From positions 434,001-498,000 of the forward strand of contig NZ_JABBGE010000005.1 of assembly GCF_012927245.1 (NCBI RefSeq): a stretch of DNA of 64,000 nt. The letters are read 5' to 3'. The translations under genes were made by a program, and so were the position numbers. This stretch comes from Streptomyces sp. R302 (lineage in GTDB: Bacteria > Actinomycetota > Actinomycetes > Streptomycetales > Streptomycetaceae). The notes beneath the pieces were generated by a model, which worked only from the letters and a program-made list of their open reading frames with translations, ran no database searches and was not told where the DNA came from. Numbering within the stretch: the first letter of the stretch is position 1; each line of letters begins with the position of its first letter. This document shows, one piece after another, positions 16,539 through 25,594 of this stretch.

Positions 16539-17051
16539 ATGAGCGACTTGTACGGTGCCGCCGTCGTCCTGCGTCCCTCGGCCCCGGAGGACGTCCCCGC
16601 CCTGGCCGCCATCAGGGCCACGCCCGAGGTGCGGGCCCGTTGGCGGGGCGAGGACGACCTGGCCGGGGAAGTCGCCTCCGACCTGGACGACCCCGACACG
16701 CGCTGTCTGACGATCCGGTTCCACGACCGGATCGTGGGCATGATCCAGTGGTACGCCGAGGACGAGCCGGACTACCGGCACGCCGGGATCGACCTGTTCC
16801 TCGACCCGTCGGTGCACGGCCGGGGCCTGGGCACGGACGCCGTCCGCGCCCTCGCCCGCCACCTCGTCGACGACCACGGCTTCCACCGGCTGGTCATCGA
16901 TCCGGCGGCCGACAACGCGGCGGCGATCCGCTGCTACGAGAAGGTCGGCTTCCGCCCCGTCGGCGTGATGCGCCAGTACGAACGGGGCGCGGACGGCACC
17001 TGGCACGACGGCCTGCTGATGGACCTGCTGGCACCGGAACTGGTGCGCTGA
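16539..17051 (+). CDS. GNAT acetyltransferase, AAC(6')-like
   Basis: 170 residues, single GNAT domain. The acetyl-CoA loop is HGRGLGTDAVRALARHL. Further AAC(6')-type features are WYAEDEPDYRHAGIDLFLDP, the substrate-side IDPAADNAAAIRCYEKVGF and C-terminal VMRQYERGADGTWHDGLLMD. These match, by recall, the aminoglycoside 6'-N-acetyltransferase group common in Streptomyces, but the true substrate cannot be inferred. A GAGGGC lies just before ATG 16539. A hairpin follows the gene about 80 bp downstream. Confidence 0.85.
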   Translation: MSDLYGAAVVLRPSAPEDVPALAAIRATPEVRARWRGEDDLAGEVASDLDDPDTRCLTIRFHDRIVGMIQWYAEDEPDYRHAGIDLFLDPSVHGRGLGTDAVRALARHLVDDHGFHRLVIDPAADNAAAIRCYEKVGFRPVGVMRQYERGADGTWHDGLLMDLLAPELVR

Positions 17052-17129
17052 GCCGACCGGGCCGGGACGCCCTGAGGAAGACACCTCCGACGCCGCTGAC
17101 GCGACGTCCTCCGCACCGGGGCAGGTCGG

Positions 17130-17149
17130 CAGCGGCCCGTTGGCCGCTG
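17130..17149. terminator. Hairpin downstream of the GNAT gene
   Basis: Perfect 8-bp stem CAGCGGCC / GGCCGCTG with a CGTT tetraloop, 80 bp after the stop. No U-tract, as is usual in Streptomyces terminators. Confidence 0.6.
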
Positions 17150-17414
17150 TCCAATTACCGCCCGGACGTCCGTCCCTCCGCGCGTCGGAAGGCCCGCGCC
17201 CTGCCTGCGGCCCGGCCGGGTCGGCCGCCCCCCGGCCGACCCGGCCGCCGTCCAGGCGGCGGGCCGCCGGTTCGAGGCGTTCTCCCGCCGACGGCTGCTG
17301 AGCCGGGGCGGGCGGGCTGGCCGCCGCCGGGATGGCGGTGGCGGGCGCGCCGCAGGTGGGCGCCCTGACCCGGCCCCGCCGCTGCGGCCCCCACCGCCTC
17401 CGGCATCCCCCCGG

Positions 17415-18014
17415 GCACCCGGCCCGGCGGCACGTACGACCGGCACGTGGCGCAGCTGGCCGCCGAGGGCAGGTTCTCCGGAGGGGTACTGCTGCCGCAT
17501 CGGGGCCCGCGCGCACCCCTACATGGCGCTGGCCGATGGCAGCCACGTGGACGCGGTCCGCCATCTGGACGAGGGCAGCCCACACCCCTACGTGCTGGGC
17601 AAGACCCCGGGGGCCGTGCCTTCATCGATGCCCCTGGGGACGGTGGCTTCGCCACCGCGCGGGACCTGGTCCGTTTCGCGCGTGCGCCGGGCGAGGGCAC
17701 CGTGCTGCACCGGAACCACGCCGAGCTGTTCACCGGGCCCGAGATTCCCCTGGCCGCCGAGGGGGGCGGCCTGGCGGCCCGCCGGAACGTGCCCGTCGAC
17801 GCGTCGTTCGGGACTTACCCGATGCCGGTCGGCCTCGTCAGCGGTCAACGGCTGTGGAGCCGCGCCGGTGCCGACCCCGGCGTTGGCGCCGGCTGGAGCA
17901 TCCGTCCCGACACCGGCTGGATCGGCGTCATCTTCACCAACCGCGACGGCGCGCCGCTGGGGGACATGGGACATCACTGAACAGGAGACCGGGGCCCTGG
18001 TCGGCCATGGTTGA
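17415..18014 (+). pseudogene. Serine hydrolase (beta-lactamase family), degraded
   Basis: Fragments of one protein lie in three frames. TYDRHVAQLAAEGRFSGGVL resembles the N-terminus of class C-like hydrolases. GSHVDAVRHLDEGSPHPYVL follows in another frame, then GFATARDLVRFARAPGEGTV and WSIRPDTGWIGVIFTNRDG. The C-terminal TEQETGALVG reads in yet another frame, to a stop at 18014. The SxxK nucleophile region and most of the N-terminal domain are missing; the intact family runs to 350-400 residues. Nothing here should be functional. Confidence 0.7.
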
Positions 18015-18114
18015 CGTCGGGCGGTTTCCCGGGAGGGATCCAGAGGTCGGAGCGATGAGTTCTCGCGGCTCCGCCGGTCATAGTGAGTGAATCCACCTCA
18101 CCGGGGAGAGCACA

Positions 18115-18489
18115 GTGAACGAGTACGAGCAGGCACGCATCACCGGCATCGGCAACATCGCCGTTCCCGTCGCGGATCAGGACAAGGCCGTCGAGTTCTA
18201 CGTCGACGTCCTGGGGCTGCGGAAACGGATGGATGTCCCACTGGAGCAGATCGGCGGACGCTGGATCACTGTCGCTCCCGACGGGGCCGAGACCAGCATC
18301 GCGCTGGTCCCTGGCGAGTCCACCGGCGTCGACACCGGGATCAGGCTGTCTGCCGGTGACGTCCCGGCCGTCCACGCACGTCTCAAGGAGCGGGGGGTCG
18401 ACGTGGACGACCTGATCCAGTGGCTCGGAGTGCCACCCATGTTCACCCTTCGGGACCGCGACGGCAACGTCCTCGTGATCGTCGGATAG
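18115..18489 (+). CDS. VOC (glyoxalase/bleomycin-resistance) family protein
   Basis: 124 residues, one VOC module: ITGIGNIAVPVADQDKAVEF with FYVDVLGLRKRMD, then PGESTGVDTGIRLSAGDVPAV and FTLRDRDGNVLVIVG. Metal-ligand positions are not all obvious, so a metalloenzyme or a binding protein are both possible. GTG 18115 follows GGGGAGA. The DUF1905 gene begins 9 bp after the stop, so the two form an operon. Confidence 0.85.
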   Translation: MNEYEQARITGIGNIAVPVADQDKAVEFYVDVLGLRKRMDVPLEQIGGRWITVAPDGAETSIALVPGESTGVDTGIRLSAGDVPAVHARLKERGVDVDDLIQWLGVPPMFTLRDRDGNVLVIVG

Positions 18490-18498
18490 GCGCGCGCC

Positions 18499-18774
18499 AT
18501 GACCGCACTGGACAAAGAGTTCACCGCGACGCTGCGGAAGAGCCCGAACAAGGGCGGCTGGACCTATGTCGTGATGCCCGGATCGGCCGAATACTTCGGC
18601 ACCCGTGGGCTCGTGAAGATCCGAGGGACGATCGACGGTCACCCGTTCCGGAGCTCCTTCATGGCGCTGGGCGACGGCACGCACAAGCTGCCCGTCAAGG
18701 CCGACGTACGCGAGCTCCTCGGAAAGGGCCCCGGCGACGAGGTCACCATCCACCTGGAAGAACGCATCGAGTGA
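18499..18774 (+). CDS. DUF1905 domain protein
   Basis: 91 residues, starting MTALDKEFTATLRKSPNKGG. DUF1905 features are visible: GWTYVVMPGSAEYFGTRGLV, KIRGTIDGHPFRSSFMALGDG and KADVRELLGKGPGDEVTIHL. It is a small beta-barrel domain of unknown function, often paired with YdeI-type tails, which are absent here. It is co-transcribed with the VOC gene. Downstream, 18794-18838 holds two copies of GCGCCGGGGTCCCC. Confidence 0.85.
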   Translation: MTALDKEFTATLRKSPNKGGWTYVVMPGSAEYFGTRGLVKIRGTIDGHPFRSSFMALGDGTHKLPVKADVRELLGKGPGDEVTIHLEERIE

Positions 18775-18894
18775 CTCGAGAGCCGGGACCGCGCGCGAGC
18801 CCGCGCCGGGGTCCCCGCGCCGGGGTCCCCGCGCCCCCCACCGTACCCACCAGCTCATCGTGATCATGGCTCTGACCTGCGGATTTCGTATGAG

Positions 18895-18930
18895 TCCCTG
18901 GTGTGAACAGTGGGCGAATCCCTGGCGTGA
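18895..18930. repeat. Direct repeat TCCCTGGYGTGA upstream of the phospholipase gene
   Basis: TCCCTGGTGTGA (18895-18906) and TCCCTGGCGTGA (18919-18930), 24 bp apart start to start, 42-77 bp before the ATG. Helical phasing near two turns would suit a dimeric activator, but no regulator is known. Confidence 0.4.
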
Positions 18931-18971
18931 CGGGTTCTCGACGTGCCGTGCCACGTCCTAGCCTCCCCGCC

Positions 18972-21900
18972 ATGCCCGACTTCTCACGCCGTAAGGTACT
19001 CGGCACTCTCGCCGCGGGGTCCGCGCTCTCCGTCCTGCCGCCCTCCCTCCTGACGGCCATGGCCGCCCCGTTGCCACGCGGTGGCCTCCGGGCCGTCGAG
19101 CACGTCATCGTGCTGATGCAGGAGAACCGCTCCTTCGACAACTACTTCGGCACCCTCAGGGGCGTCCGCGGCTTCGGCGACAGCAGAGCGCTGCGCCTGC
19201 CCGACGGTACGAGCGTGTTCGAGCAGCCCCGCTCCGGCGGGCCCGCCGTCCTGCCGTTCTCCGCGCGCCAGTCGGCCGTCGAAGCCGGACGGCCCGAGAG
19301 CGACATCCAGTACCTCGGCTCGCTGCCGCACGGCTTCACCGACGGGGTACAGGCCCGCGCGAACGGATGGTGGAACGACTGGATCGCGGCCAAGGGCCCG
19401 AGCACCATGGCCCACTACGACCGGCGCGACATCCCCCTCCAGTACGAACTCGCCGACCGCTTCACCCTCTGCGACGCCTACCACTGCTCCGTCTTCGGCT
19501 CCACCAACCCCAACCGCAACTACCTGTGGACCGGCACCACCGGGTTCGAACCCGGTGGCGGGGGCCGGGCCGTCACCAACGCCGCGTACTCCTACGGCCA
19601 CGCCGGCTACGACTGGACCACCTATCCGGAGCGCCTGGAGGCCGCCGGGGTGTCCTGGCAGATCTACCAGGAATGGGACAACTTCACCGACAACGCGGTG
19701 GAGTACTTCAAGCCGTGGAAGCGGATCGGCAGGAAGATCCTCACCGCCGCCGGGTTCGCCTACGCCACCACCGAGGAGTTCTACGACAAGCTGTGGGCGA
19801 AGAACGCCGGTGAGCGCCGGGCCGATCTGGACCGGTTCCGCACCGCGGTCGACGCCCTCCCCGAGGACGAGCGCCGGCTGTTCCTCCGCGGCGCCTACCG
19901 CTCCGAACCGGGCACCCTGCTCACCCGGATCAAGGCCGACATCAAGGCCGGGACCCTCCCCGCGGTCAGCTGGGTGGTGCCCACGGCCGCACTGTCCGAA
20001 CACCCCGGCTCCTCCACGCCCGTCGGCAGCGCCGGCCTCGTCTACGACCTCCTCGACGCCATCGCCGCGGACCCCGGGACCTGGTCGAAGACCGCGCTGT
20101 TCATCAACTTCGACGAGAACGACGGCTACTTCGACCACGTCCCCGCTCCCACCGCCCCCAGGCCGGACTCCGGCGACGGCGACGACTGGGCGGGCGGCCG
20201 CCCCGTCGGCCCCGGACCGCGCGTCCCGATGACCGTCGTGTCCCCCTGGACGGTCGGCGGGTTCGTGAACTCCGAGCTCTTCGACCACACCTCGGTGATC
20301 CGGTTCCTGGAGAAGTGGACCGGGGTCCAGGAACCCAACATCAGCGCCTGGCGGCGCAGCGTCTTCGGCGACCTGACCTCCGTGTTCGACTTCGAACGCG
20401 CCTACCGGCAGCCCGACGTGGAGCAGCCCGGCGCGGTCCCGGCACCGATCGGCCGCTGGAATCCGGTGCCCCCGGCGACGCAGGCGCGGCCCGTCCAGGA
20501 GCCCGGCGTCCGCCCCACCCGGCCGTCCCCGTACCGGATCTCGCTGCGCGCCACCGTCACCGGCACCGAGGTGCGGCTGGGGCTCGGCAACGAGGGGCGG
20601 CGGGCCGCCGCGATCACCGCGTACCCGGGGGACGGGACCGCTCCGCGGACCTGGACCGTCGCCGGCCGGGACAGCACCACCGGCAGCCTGCCGTACGGCC
20701 CCGAGGGCTACGACCTCCAGGTGCACGGCCCCGGCTGGGCCCTGTGGGAACTGCGTGGCGCGGGCATCGGCGCCGAGGCGCGGGTCGTGGAGCGCGCGCA
20801 CGCCCGCAGCGTGGACGTGGAGTGCGGAAACCCGTCGGAGCGGACCCGGACGCTCCTGGTGGGGGAGTCCACCCATCCGCGGCGCGGCCAGGGCGGCGTA
20901 CGGACCGTCCGGCTCGCGCCCGGCCGGAGGAGGACGGTGTCCGTACCGCTCGCCAGGCACGGCTGGTACGACATCGTGGTGCTCGACGTGGACGATCCGC
21001 GCTTCCTGCGGCGGATGTCCGGCCGGCCCGCGGACAGCGGACCGGGCGCCACCGACCCGGCGATCGGGACCGGGCCGGCGCTGAGCGCTGCGCTCACCCT
21101 GCCGGAGCCGCTGCCGCCGTTGACCGCCCCGCTCGTGCAGGGCAGCCCCACCGAGGTGACGGTGCGCATACGCAACGAGGGGACGGGCCGGCTGCGGGAC
21201 CTCGCGGTGTCGCTGCCGGCACCGGCCGGCTGGACGGTCGAGTCCTCCGGGCCGGTCCCGCGGAGCCTGCCCGGCGGCGGTTCGGCGGACCTGCGCTTCA
21301 CGGTCACCCCCGCGGCGGACGCCACCGCCGCCACGCTCACCGTCGCCGCCCGCGCCGAAGGCGACGGGCTGCTGCGTGTCGCGGACGCCCGGGTCCGGGC
21401 CGAGGTCGCGCACCCGGTGACCCTGACCCTGACCGCGCCGGCGAGCTCCCCCGGCACCGACGGCTGCGCGCTCTACCCGGAGCAGCCGCTGGCCGTGACC
21501 GCGACCGTCACCAACGCGGGCGACGCCCCGCTCACCGACCTGTCGGCGGCGCTGGCGGTACCGGACGGATGGCGCGCCGAGGCGGCCGCCGGCACCCCGG
21601 CCTCGGTCCCGGCCCGTACGTCGGTGAAGGTGGTCTGGGAGGTCACGGCGCCCGCATCGGCGGCCCGCACCTCGGCGACGCTGAAGGCGACCGTCGGAGC
21701 GCGCACAGCGGCCGGTGCGGCGGTGGAGCAGGCGGGGTCGCTGGCCACCCGGGTGGGGCCGGTGATGACCGGCCACCTGCTCGCCGAGAACTTCGAGTCC
21801 CTCGCCGACCGGCTGGCCCCGGCCACCGACCTGAGCCGTCCGGGACTGCGGGGCTGGACGCGGACCGCGCCCGAGGGATGGACGGTCACCAACGCGGCCG

Positions 21901-22412
21901 GGATGCCGCAGGGCACGGAGGAACTCGACGGCTGGTCGTTCCTCTCCCGGCAGTTCTGGTTCCCGGCCGGCCAGGAACGCGCCGCGTTCGGCCGGTCCCT
22001 GGGCGTCGTCGCCGTCGCCGACCCGGACGACTGGGACGACACGGGCAGCCCGTCCAGCCGTGGCCGCTTCGACTCGACTCTCATGACGCCCGCGGTCGCG
22101 ATCCCGGCGGGGACCCCGACGCTGTACCTGGGCTTCGACTCCCACTACCGGCAGGAGAGCCCGCAGGAGGCGGAGGTGACCGTGGTCTTCGACACCGGCG
22201 CCACCTCTCGGGTGCTGCACTACTCCAGCGCGCCGTCGGGGAACACCAACGGCGGCCGCGACCAGCAGAACCGTCTCGTGACCTGTTCCTTCCCGGTGCC
22301 GGCCGACGCGCGCTCGGTGAAGGTGGGCTTCAGGGTCCACCACGCGGGCAACAATTGGTTCTGGGCCGTGGACAACATCAGGCTGGGAACCTCCCCGGTC
22401 TCCGACGTCTGA
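18972..22412 (+). CDS. Tat-secreted phospholipase C with extra C-terminal modules
   Basis: 1146 residues. The N-terminus DFSRRKVLGTLAAGSALSVL is a twin-arginine signal. Residues 44-60 (HVIVLMQENRSFDNYFG) begin the phosphoesterase domain of phosphocholine-preferring phospholipases C, continuing through NPNRNYLWTGTTGF, SWVVPTAALSEHPGSS, NFDENDGYFDHV and DHTSVIRFLEKWTG. A C-terminal DUF756 region follows (about 520-650). Typical members stop near 700. This one adds two tandem NEW3-like Ig domains (PTEVTVRIRNEGTGRLRDL and VTATVTNAGDAPLTDLSAAL). It also has a final jelly-roll-like domain (about 930-1146) containing DSTLMTPAVAIPAGT and GNNWFWAVDNIRLG. ATG 18972 gives a proper Tat n-region. Confidence 0.9.
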   Translation: MPDFSRRKVLGTLAAGSALSVLPPSLLTAMAAPLPRGGLRAVEHVIVLMQENRSFDNYFGTLRGVRGFGDSRALRLPDGTSVFEQPRSGGPAVLPFSARQSAVEAGRPESDIQYLGSLPHGFTDGVQARANGWWNDWIAAKGPSTMAHYDRRDIPLQYELADRFTLCDAYHCSVFGSTNPNRNYLWTGTTGFEPGGGGRAVTNAAYSYGHAGYDWTTYPERLEAAGVSWQIYQEWDNFTDNAVEYFKPWKRIGRKILTAAGFAYATTEEFYDKLWAKNAGERRADLDRFRTAVDALPEDERRLFLRGAYRSEPGTLLTRIKADIKAGTLPAVSWVVPTAALSEHPGSSTPVGSAGLVYDLLDAIAADPGTWSKTALFINFDENDGYFDHVPAPTAPRPDSGDGDDWAGGRPVGPGPRVPMTVVSPWTVGGFVNSELFDHTSVIRFLEKWTGVQEPNISAWRRSVFGDLTSVFDFERAYRQPDVEQPGAVPAPIGRWNPVPPATQARPVQEPGVRPTRPSPYRISLRATVTGTEVRLGLGNEGRRAAAITAYPGDGTAPRTWTVAGRDSTTGSLPYGPEGYDLQVHGPGWALWELRGAGIGAEARVVERAHARSVDVECGNPSERTRTLLVGESTHPRRGQGGVRTVRLAPGRRRTVSVPLARHGWYDIVVLDVDDPRFLRRMSGRPADSGPGATDPAIGTGPALSAALTLPEPLPPLTAPLVQGSPTEVTVRIRNEGTGRLRDLAVSLPAPAGWTVESSGPVPRSLPGGGSADLRFTVTPAADATAATLTVAARAEGDGLLRVADARVRAEVAHPVTLTLTAPASSPGTDGCALYPEQPLAVTATVTNAGDAPLTDLSAALAVPDGWRAEAAAGTPASVPARTSVKVVWEVTAPASAARTSATLKATVGARTAAGAAVEQAGSLATRVGPVMTGHLLAENFESLADRLAPATDLSRPGLRGWTRTAPEGWTVTNAAGMPQGTEELDGWSFLSRQFWFPAGQERAAFGRSLGVVAVADPDDWDDTGSPSSRGRFDSTLMTPAVAIPAGTPTLYLGFDSHYRQESPQEAEVTVVFDTGATSRVLHYSSAPSGNTNGGRDQQNRLVTCSFPVPADARSVKVGFRVHHAGNNWFWAVDNIRLGTSPVSDV

Positions 22413-22424
22413 CCGGCCGCGGCC

Positions 22425-22495
22425 CCCACACCCCGCCCCCGGAGATCCACCCCGCCGGGGAACTGCGCCCTGGACGCGGTCCGGCGGGGTGTGGG
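22425..22495. terminator. Long-stem hairpin after the phospholipase gene
   Basis: Perfect 13-bp arms CCCACACCCCGCC (22425-22437) and GGCGGGGTGTGGG (22483-22495) enclose about 45 nt that contain a second small CCCCGCCGGGG hairpin. Begins 13 bp after the stop. Confidence 0.65.
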
Positions 22496-22620
22496 CGACT
22501 CCATTCGGTTCTGGGTGCTCGTATGCCGTCCCGGCCGAGGCCTCAATGGCCGAAACGACAGCGAGGAGCCAGCGATGACCGGGTGCGGTTTCCGCGTCGG
22601 CGGAAATCCCCCTGACCCCC

Positions 22621-23430
22621 ATGATGGTGGTCGAGCGTACGGTGGCGGACGAGATGCCCGCCGAGCGGACCACTCCGCTGCCCTTCGGCTTCGGTGTCCT
22701 GGTCGGCCCGTACGAGGCGTTGCTGCGGGGCGGCGGCGCCGAAACGGCGCACTGGGCCGGCTGCTTCGCCGGCCGCAACGTTCTGGGCATCGAGGCCGAC
22801 GGGACGATCAAGGGCTGCCCGTCGCTCCCCACCACGGCGTACGCGGGTGGCGCCGTACGGGACATCGGCATCGCGGAGGCGTGGGCGTCCGCCCCCCCAG
22901 CTGTCGTTCGCACGCAAAAGCCGCGGTCGGGACCTGTGGGGGGGGGGGGGTTCTCCGCCGGCTGCTATGACGCGGACGTGTGCGAGGGCGGCTGCACCTG
23001 GACGTCGCACTCCCTGCTGGGGCGGCCGGGAAACAACCCGTACTGCCACTACCGGGCCCTGGAGCTGAGGAAGCAGGGCAAGCGTGAGTGGGTGGTCCGC
23101 CGGCTTCCCGCACCGGGGACGTCGTTCGACCACGGCCGGTTCGACGTCGTGGAGGAACCCGATCCGGACGCCGACTCGACAGCCCAGGCGGCGAAGGCGC
23201 CGTGGCCGGCGCTCCCTCGACCGGAGCCCGCCACGGCGGCGGGACACGCCGAGCCGCACCTGCCATCCCTCGTGCTCTGCCACGGATGCAACTCCTACGT
23301 GCTTCCGGGCACCGAGCTGTGCCCGCACCGCGGGGCGGACGTCCCGGCACGGCAGGACGTGTACGACCGCGCGCTCGCCGATGCCCGGCAGGCATCGACC
23401 CGACTCGCGCGCATCATGCGGGACTCGTAG
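22621..23430 (+). pseudogene. Radical SAM maturase remnant, SPASM half only
   Basis: The protein has the SPASM part of a peptide-modifying radical SAM enzyme: AGRNVLGIEADGTIKGCPSL, then CYDADVCEGGCTWTSHSLLG and RPGNNPYCHYRALELR. It is followed by a C-terminal zinc-ribbon-like CHGCNSYV...CPH. The N-terminal CxxxCxxC cluster and the TIM barrel are absent. Between a 7-C run (22892-22898) and a 13-G run (22938-22950) the frame is shifted, replacing the expected QLSFARKSRGRDLWG with unrelated residues. One expected SPASM Cys reads as Ser (FSAGC). Upstream sequence from about 22555 has no radical SAM homology. Confidence 0.75.
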
Positions 23431-23443
23431 AAGGAGTTCGGAA

Positions 23444-23791
23444 GTGAAGCAACCGCGGCCGACGCTCGACGAGGTCCTCGGACATGCGGGTGATGGACGA
23501 AGCAGAGGTCCAGGAGCTGGCCGAGTATCCGAACGTCCCGGCCGCCGAGCTCAGGGGCCCGCTGAAGGTCTACGACGCCCAGTGCCCGGCTTGTGCACGC
23601 CGCATCGCCTTCCTCGACTTCGCCAAAACGGCCGTAGGACTCGGAAGACACAGCAAGGAGGGTCTACGCGGTGCCGAGACGGCGGACGCGCCGTCAGCTG
23701 TGCGCAGTGCGGGAACGACGTTCCACGTCCGAGGATGAACGGGTCGTACTCGGAGTACCTGTCGACCGACTACGCCTACGCCTACGCCTGA
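23444..23791 (+). pseudogene. Cys-rich small protein, frameshifted (unknown)
   Basis: This begins with GTG 23444 after AAGGAGTT, 13 bp downstream of the SPASM remnant (MKQPRPTLDEVLG). The sensible reading then moves to another frame (VMDEAEVQELAEYPNVPAAE, then YDAQCPACARRIAFLDFAKT) and finally back to CAQCGNDVPRP and a Tyr-rich end SEYLSTDYAYAYA. The two CxxC pairs suggest a zinc ribbon. I do not recognise the family. Its position suggests it belonged to the radical SAM system, perhaps as partner or substrate; that is speculation. Confidence 0.45.
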
Positions 23792-24001
23792 CGCCCACGG
23801 CCCTGTTCTCCGAAGTCACGGGAACCGTACGTGAGTCGTGAAGGCCGCTTCGAGGACGACGCCCGGCTCCTGGCTCGCGGAGAGATGCCACCCGTTCCGG
23901 TGGATTGGCCGAACTCTGTGTAGACCGGATAGATGCCTGAGGCATGTAGTGGGTGTGGCGCCAACGCCGGAGCCAACGATCCGCCGTCTGCGAGGTTCCT
24001 G

Positions 24002-25201
24002 ATGACGACAACGGACGAAGCCGTCGCCTTTCCCCAGAGCCGATCCTGCCCCTACCACCCCCCGGCCGCCTACGACCCCCTGCGCCAGGACCGTCCCCTG
24101 TCCCGGGTCACCCTGTGGGACGGCCGGGACGTGTGGTTCGTGACCGGACACCGGACCGCGCGGGCCCTGCTGGCCGATCAGCGCCTGTCCACCGATTCCA
24201 CCCACCCGGACTTCCCGATCCCCACGGAACGGGCCCAGGCCCTCCGCAGCCGCCGGCGCGCCGCCCTCCTCGGGTGGGACGACCCCGAGCACAACGTCCA
24301 GCGCAGGATGCTGATCCCGAGCTTCTCGCTCAAGCGCACGGACGGCATGCGTCCCCGGATCCAGGCGACCGTGGACAGGCTGCTCGACGCCATGGAGGCG
24401 GAGGGCCCGCCGGCCGAACTGGTGAGCGCGTTCGCGCTGCCGGTGCCCTCGATCGTCATCTGCGACCTGCTGGGTGTGCCGTACGAGGACCACGACTTCT
24501 TCGAGGAACAGTCCCGACGGCTGCTCCGCGGCCCCACGGGGGAGGACATCGAGGACGCGCTGGCCCGGCTGGAGGGCTACCTCGGCGACCTCATCGACCG
24601 CAAGCGCGCCAAGCCCGGCGAGGGCGTCCTGGACGACCTGGTCGCACGGCAGGCGCGCGAGGGCGGTCCCGACCGCGAGGAGCTGGTCCAGCTGGCGACC
24701 ATCCTGCTGGTCGCGGGGCACGAGACCACCGCCAACATGATCTCCCTGGGGACGTACACGCTGCTGCGGCACCCCGAGAGGACGGCGCAGCTCCGAGCGG
24801 ATCCGAGCCTGCTGCCGACGGCCGTGGAGGAGCTCCTGCGGTTCCTGTCGATCGCGGACGGCATGCTGCGCGTGGCCCGTGAGGACCTGGAGATCGACGG
24901 GACGGTCATCCGCGCCGGTGAGGGCGTGGTGTTCTCCACCTCCCTCATCAACCGCGACGACGCGGTCTACGCCGACCCGGACGCCCTGGACTGGGAGCGG
25001 ACGGCCCGGCACCACGTCGCCTTCGGCTTCGGCATCCACCAGTGCCTGGGCCAGAACCTGGCGCGCGCGGAACTGGAGATCGCCCTCGGCACGCTGCTGC
25101 GGCGCCTGCCGGGCCTGCGACTGGCGGCGCCCGCCGAGGAGATCCCCTTCAAGCCCGGCGACACCATCCAGGGGATGCTGGAACTCCCCGTCACCTGGTG
25201 A
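24002..25201 (+). CDS. Cytochrome P450
   Basis: 399 residues. I-helix oxygen-binding motif LLVAGHETTANM, K-helix ExxR in EELLRFLS, and heme loop FGFGIHQCLGQNLARAELE with Cys348 as the thiolate ligand. Overall it resembles the CYP105/CYP107 type of Streptomyces hydroxylases. The substrate is unknown; these P450s act on natural products or xenobiotics. Start MTTTDEAVAF; an in-frame start at 23933 would add a Cys-rich tail without a ribosome site. The adjacent 3Fe-4S ferredoxin gene, 50 bp downstream, supplies electrons. Confidence 0.93.
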   Translation: MTTTDEAVAFPQSRSCPYHPPAAYDPLRQDRPLSRVTLWDGRDVWFVTGHRTARALLADQRLSTDSTHPDFPIPTERAQALRSRRRAALLGWDDPEHNVQRRMLIPSFSLKRTDGMRPRIQATVDRLLDAMEAEGPPAELVSAFALPVPSIVICDLLGVPYEDHDFFEEQSRRLLRGPTGEDIEDALARLEGYLGDLIDRKRAKPGEGVLDDLVARQAREGGPDREELVQLATILLVAGHETTANMISLGTYTLLRHPERTAQLRADPSLLPTAVEELLRFLSIADGMLRVAREDLEIDGTVIRAGEGVVFSTSLINRDDAVYADPDALDWERTARHHVAFGFGIHQCLGQNLARAELEIALGTLLRRLPGLRLAAPAEEIPFKPGDTIQGMLELPVTW

Positions 25202-25251
25202 GCGCCCCCGCCGGGCCCGAATCCGGCTCCACGAGAAGGGAACGCCCACCG

Positions 25252-25461
25252 GTGCGCATCTCCATCGACCCGGACATCTGCATGGGAGCGGGCCAGTGCG
25301 CCCTGGTCTCCCCCGATGTCTTCACCCAGGACGACGACGGCTTCGGCACCGTCCTGCCCGGCCGCGAGGACGGAGCGGGCGGAACCCTGGTCCGCGAGGC
25401 GGCCCGCGCCTGCCCCGTCCAGGCCATCAGCCTGGGGGAGAGGCAGGCGCCGGACGGGTGA
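25252..25461 (+). CDS. 3Fe-4S ferredoxin
   Basis: 69 residues, starting GTG 25252 with GAAGGGAA upstream. Three cluster cysteines are visible: Cys10 and Cys16 (CMGAGQC) and Cys54 (ACPVQAI), with no fourth Cys at the usual position, which defines the 3Fe-4S type. It is acidic and ends SLGERQAPDG. It donates electrons to the P450 encoded immediately upstream; the reductase is not in the window. Confidence 0.92.
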   Translation: MRISIDPDICMGAGQCALVSPDVFTQDDDGFGTVLPGREDGAGGTLVREAARACPVQAISLGERQAPDG

Positions 25462-25594
25462 GGAACGGCGACAGACGCACCGCTGCCCTCCCGCGGCGAA
25501 CAGCGTCTCAACATTCCCGTACAACCATTCGGCTCGCCCATGAGTCAGATCGGGCGCGGCACTCCCGTGCCCGCTGTCCTCGTGGGGGTTCACC

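Noticed and set aside
18721..18760. CCATCC followed 16 bp later by CGAGTG upstream of the phospholipase gene
   Set aside because: The -10 lacks CGAA, and it lies inside the DUF1905 gene; treated as chance.
18850..18960. PHO box upstream of the phospholipase C gene
   Set aside because: I looked for GTTCACC-type 11-bp repeats and did not find convincing ones; only the TCCCTGG repeat is clear.
18984..22913. Minus-strand open frame of 1309 codons
   Set aside because: Antisense shadow of the phospholipase C gene, caused by high third-position GC.
24002..25461. Complete biosynthetic gene cluster around the P450
   Set aside because: No intact synthase, NRPS, PKS or terpene cyclase gene nearby; only a decayed radical SAM gene.
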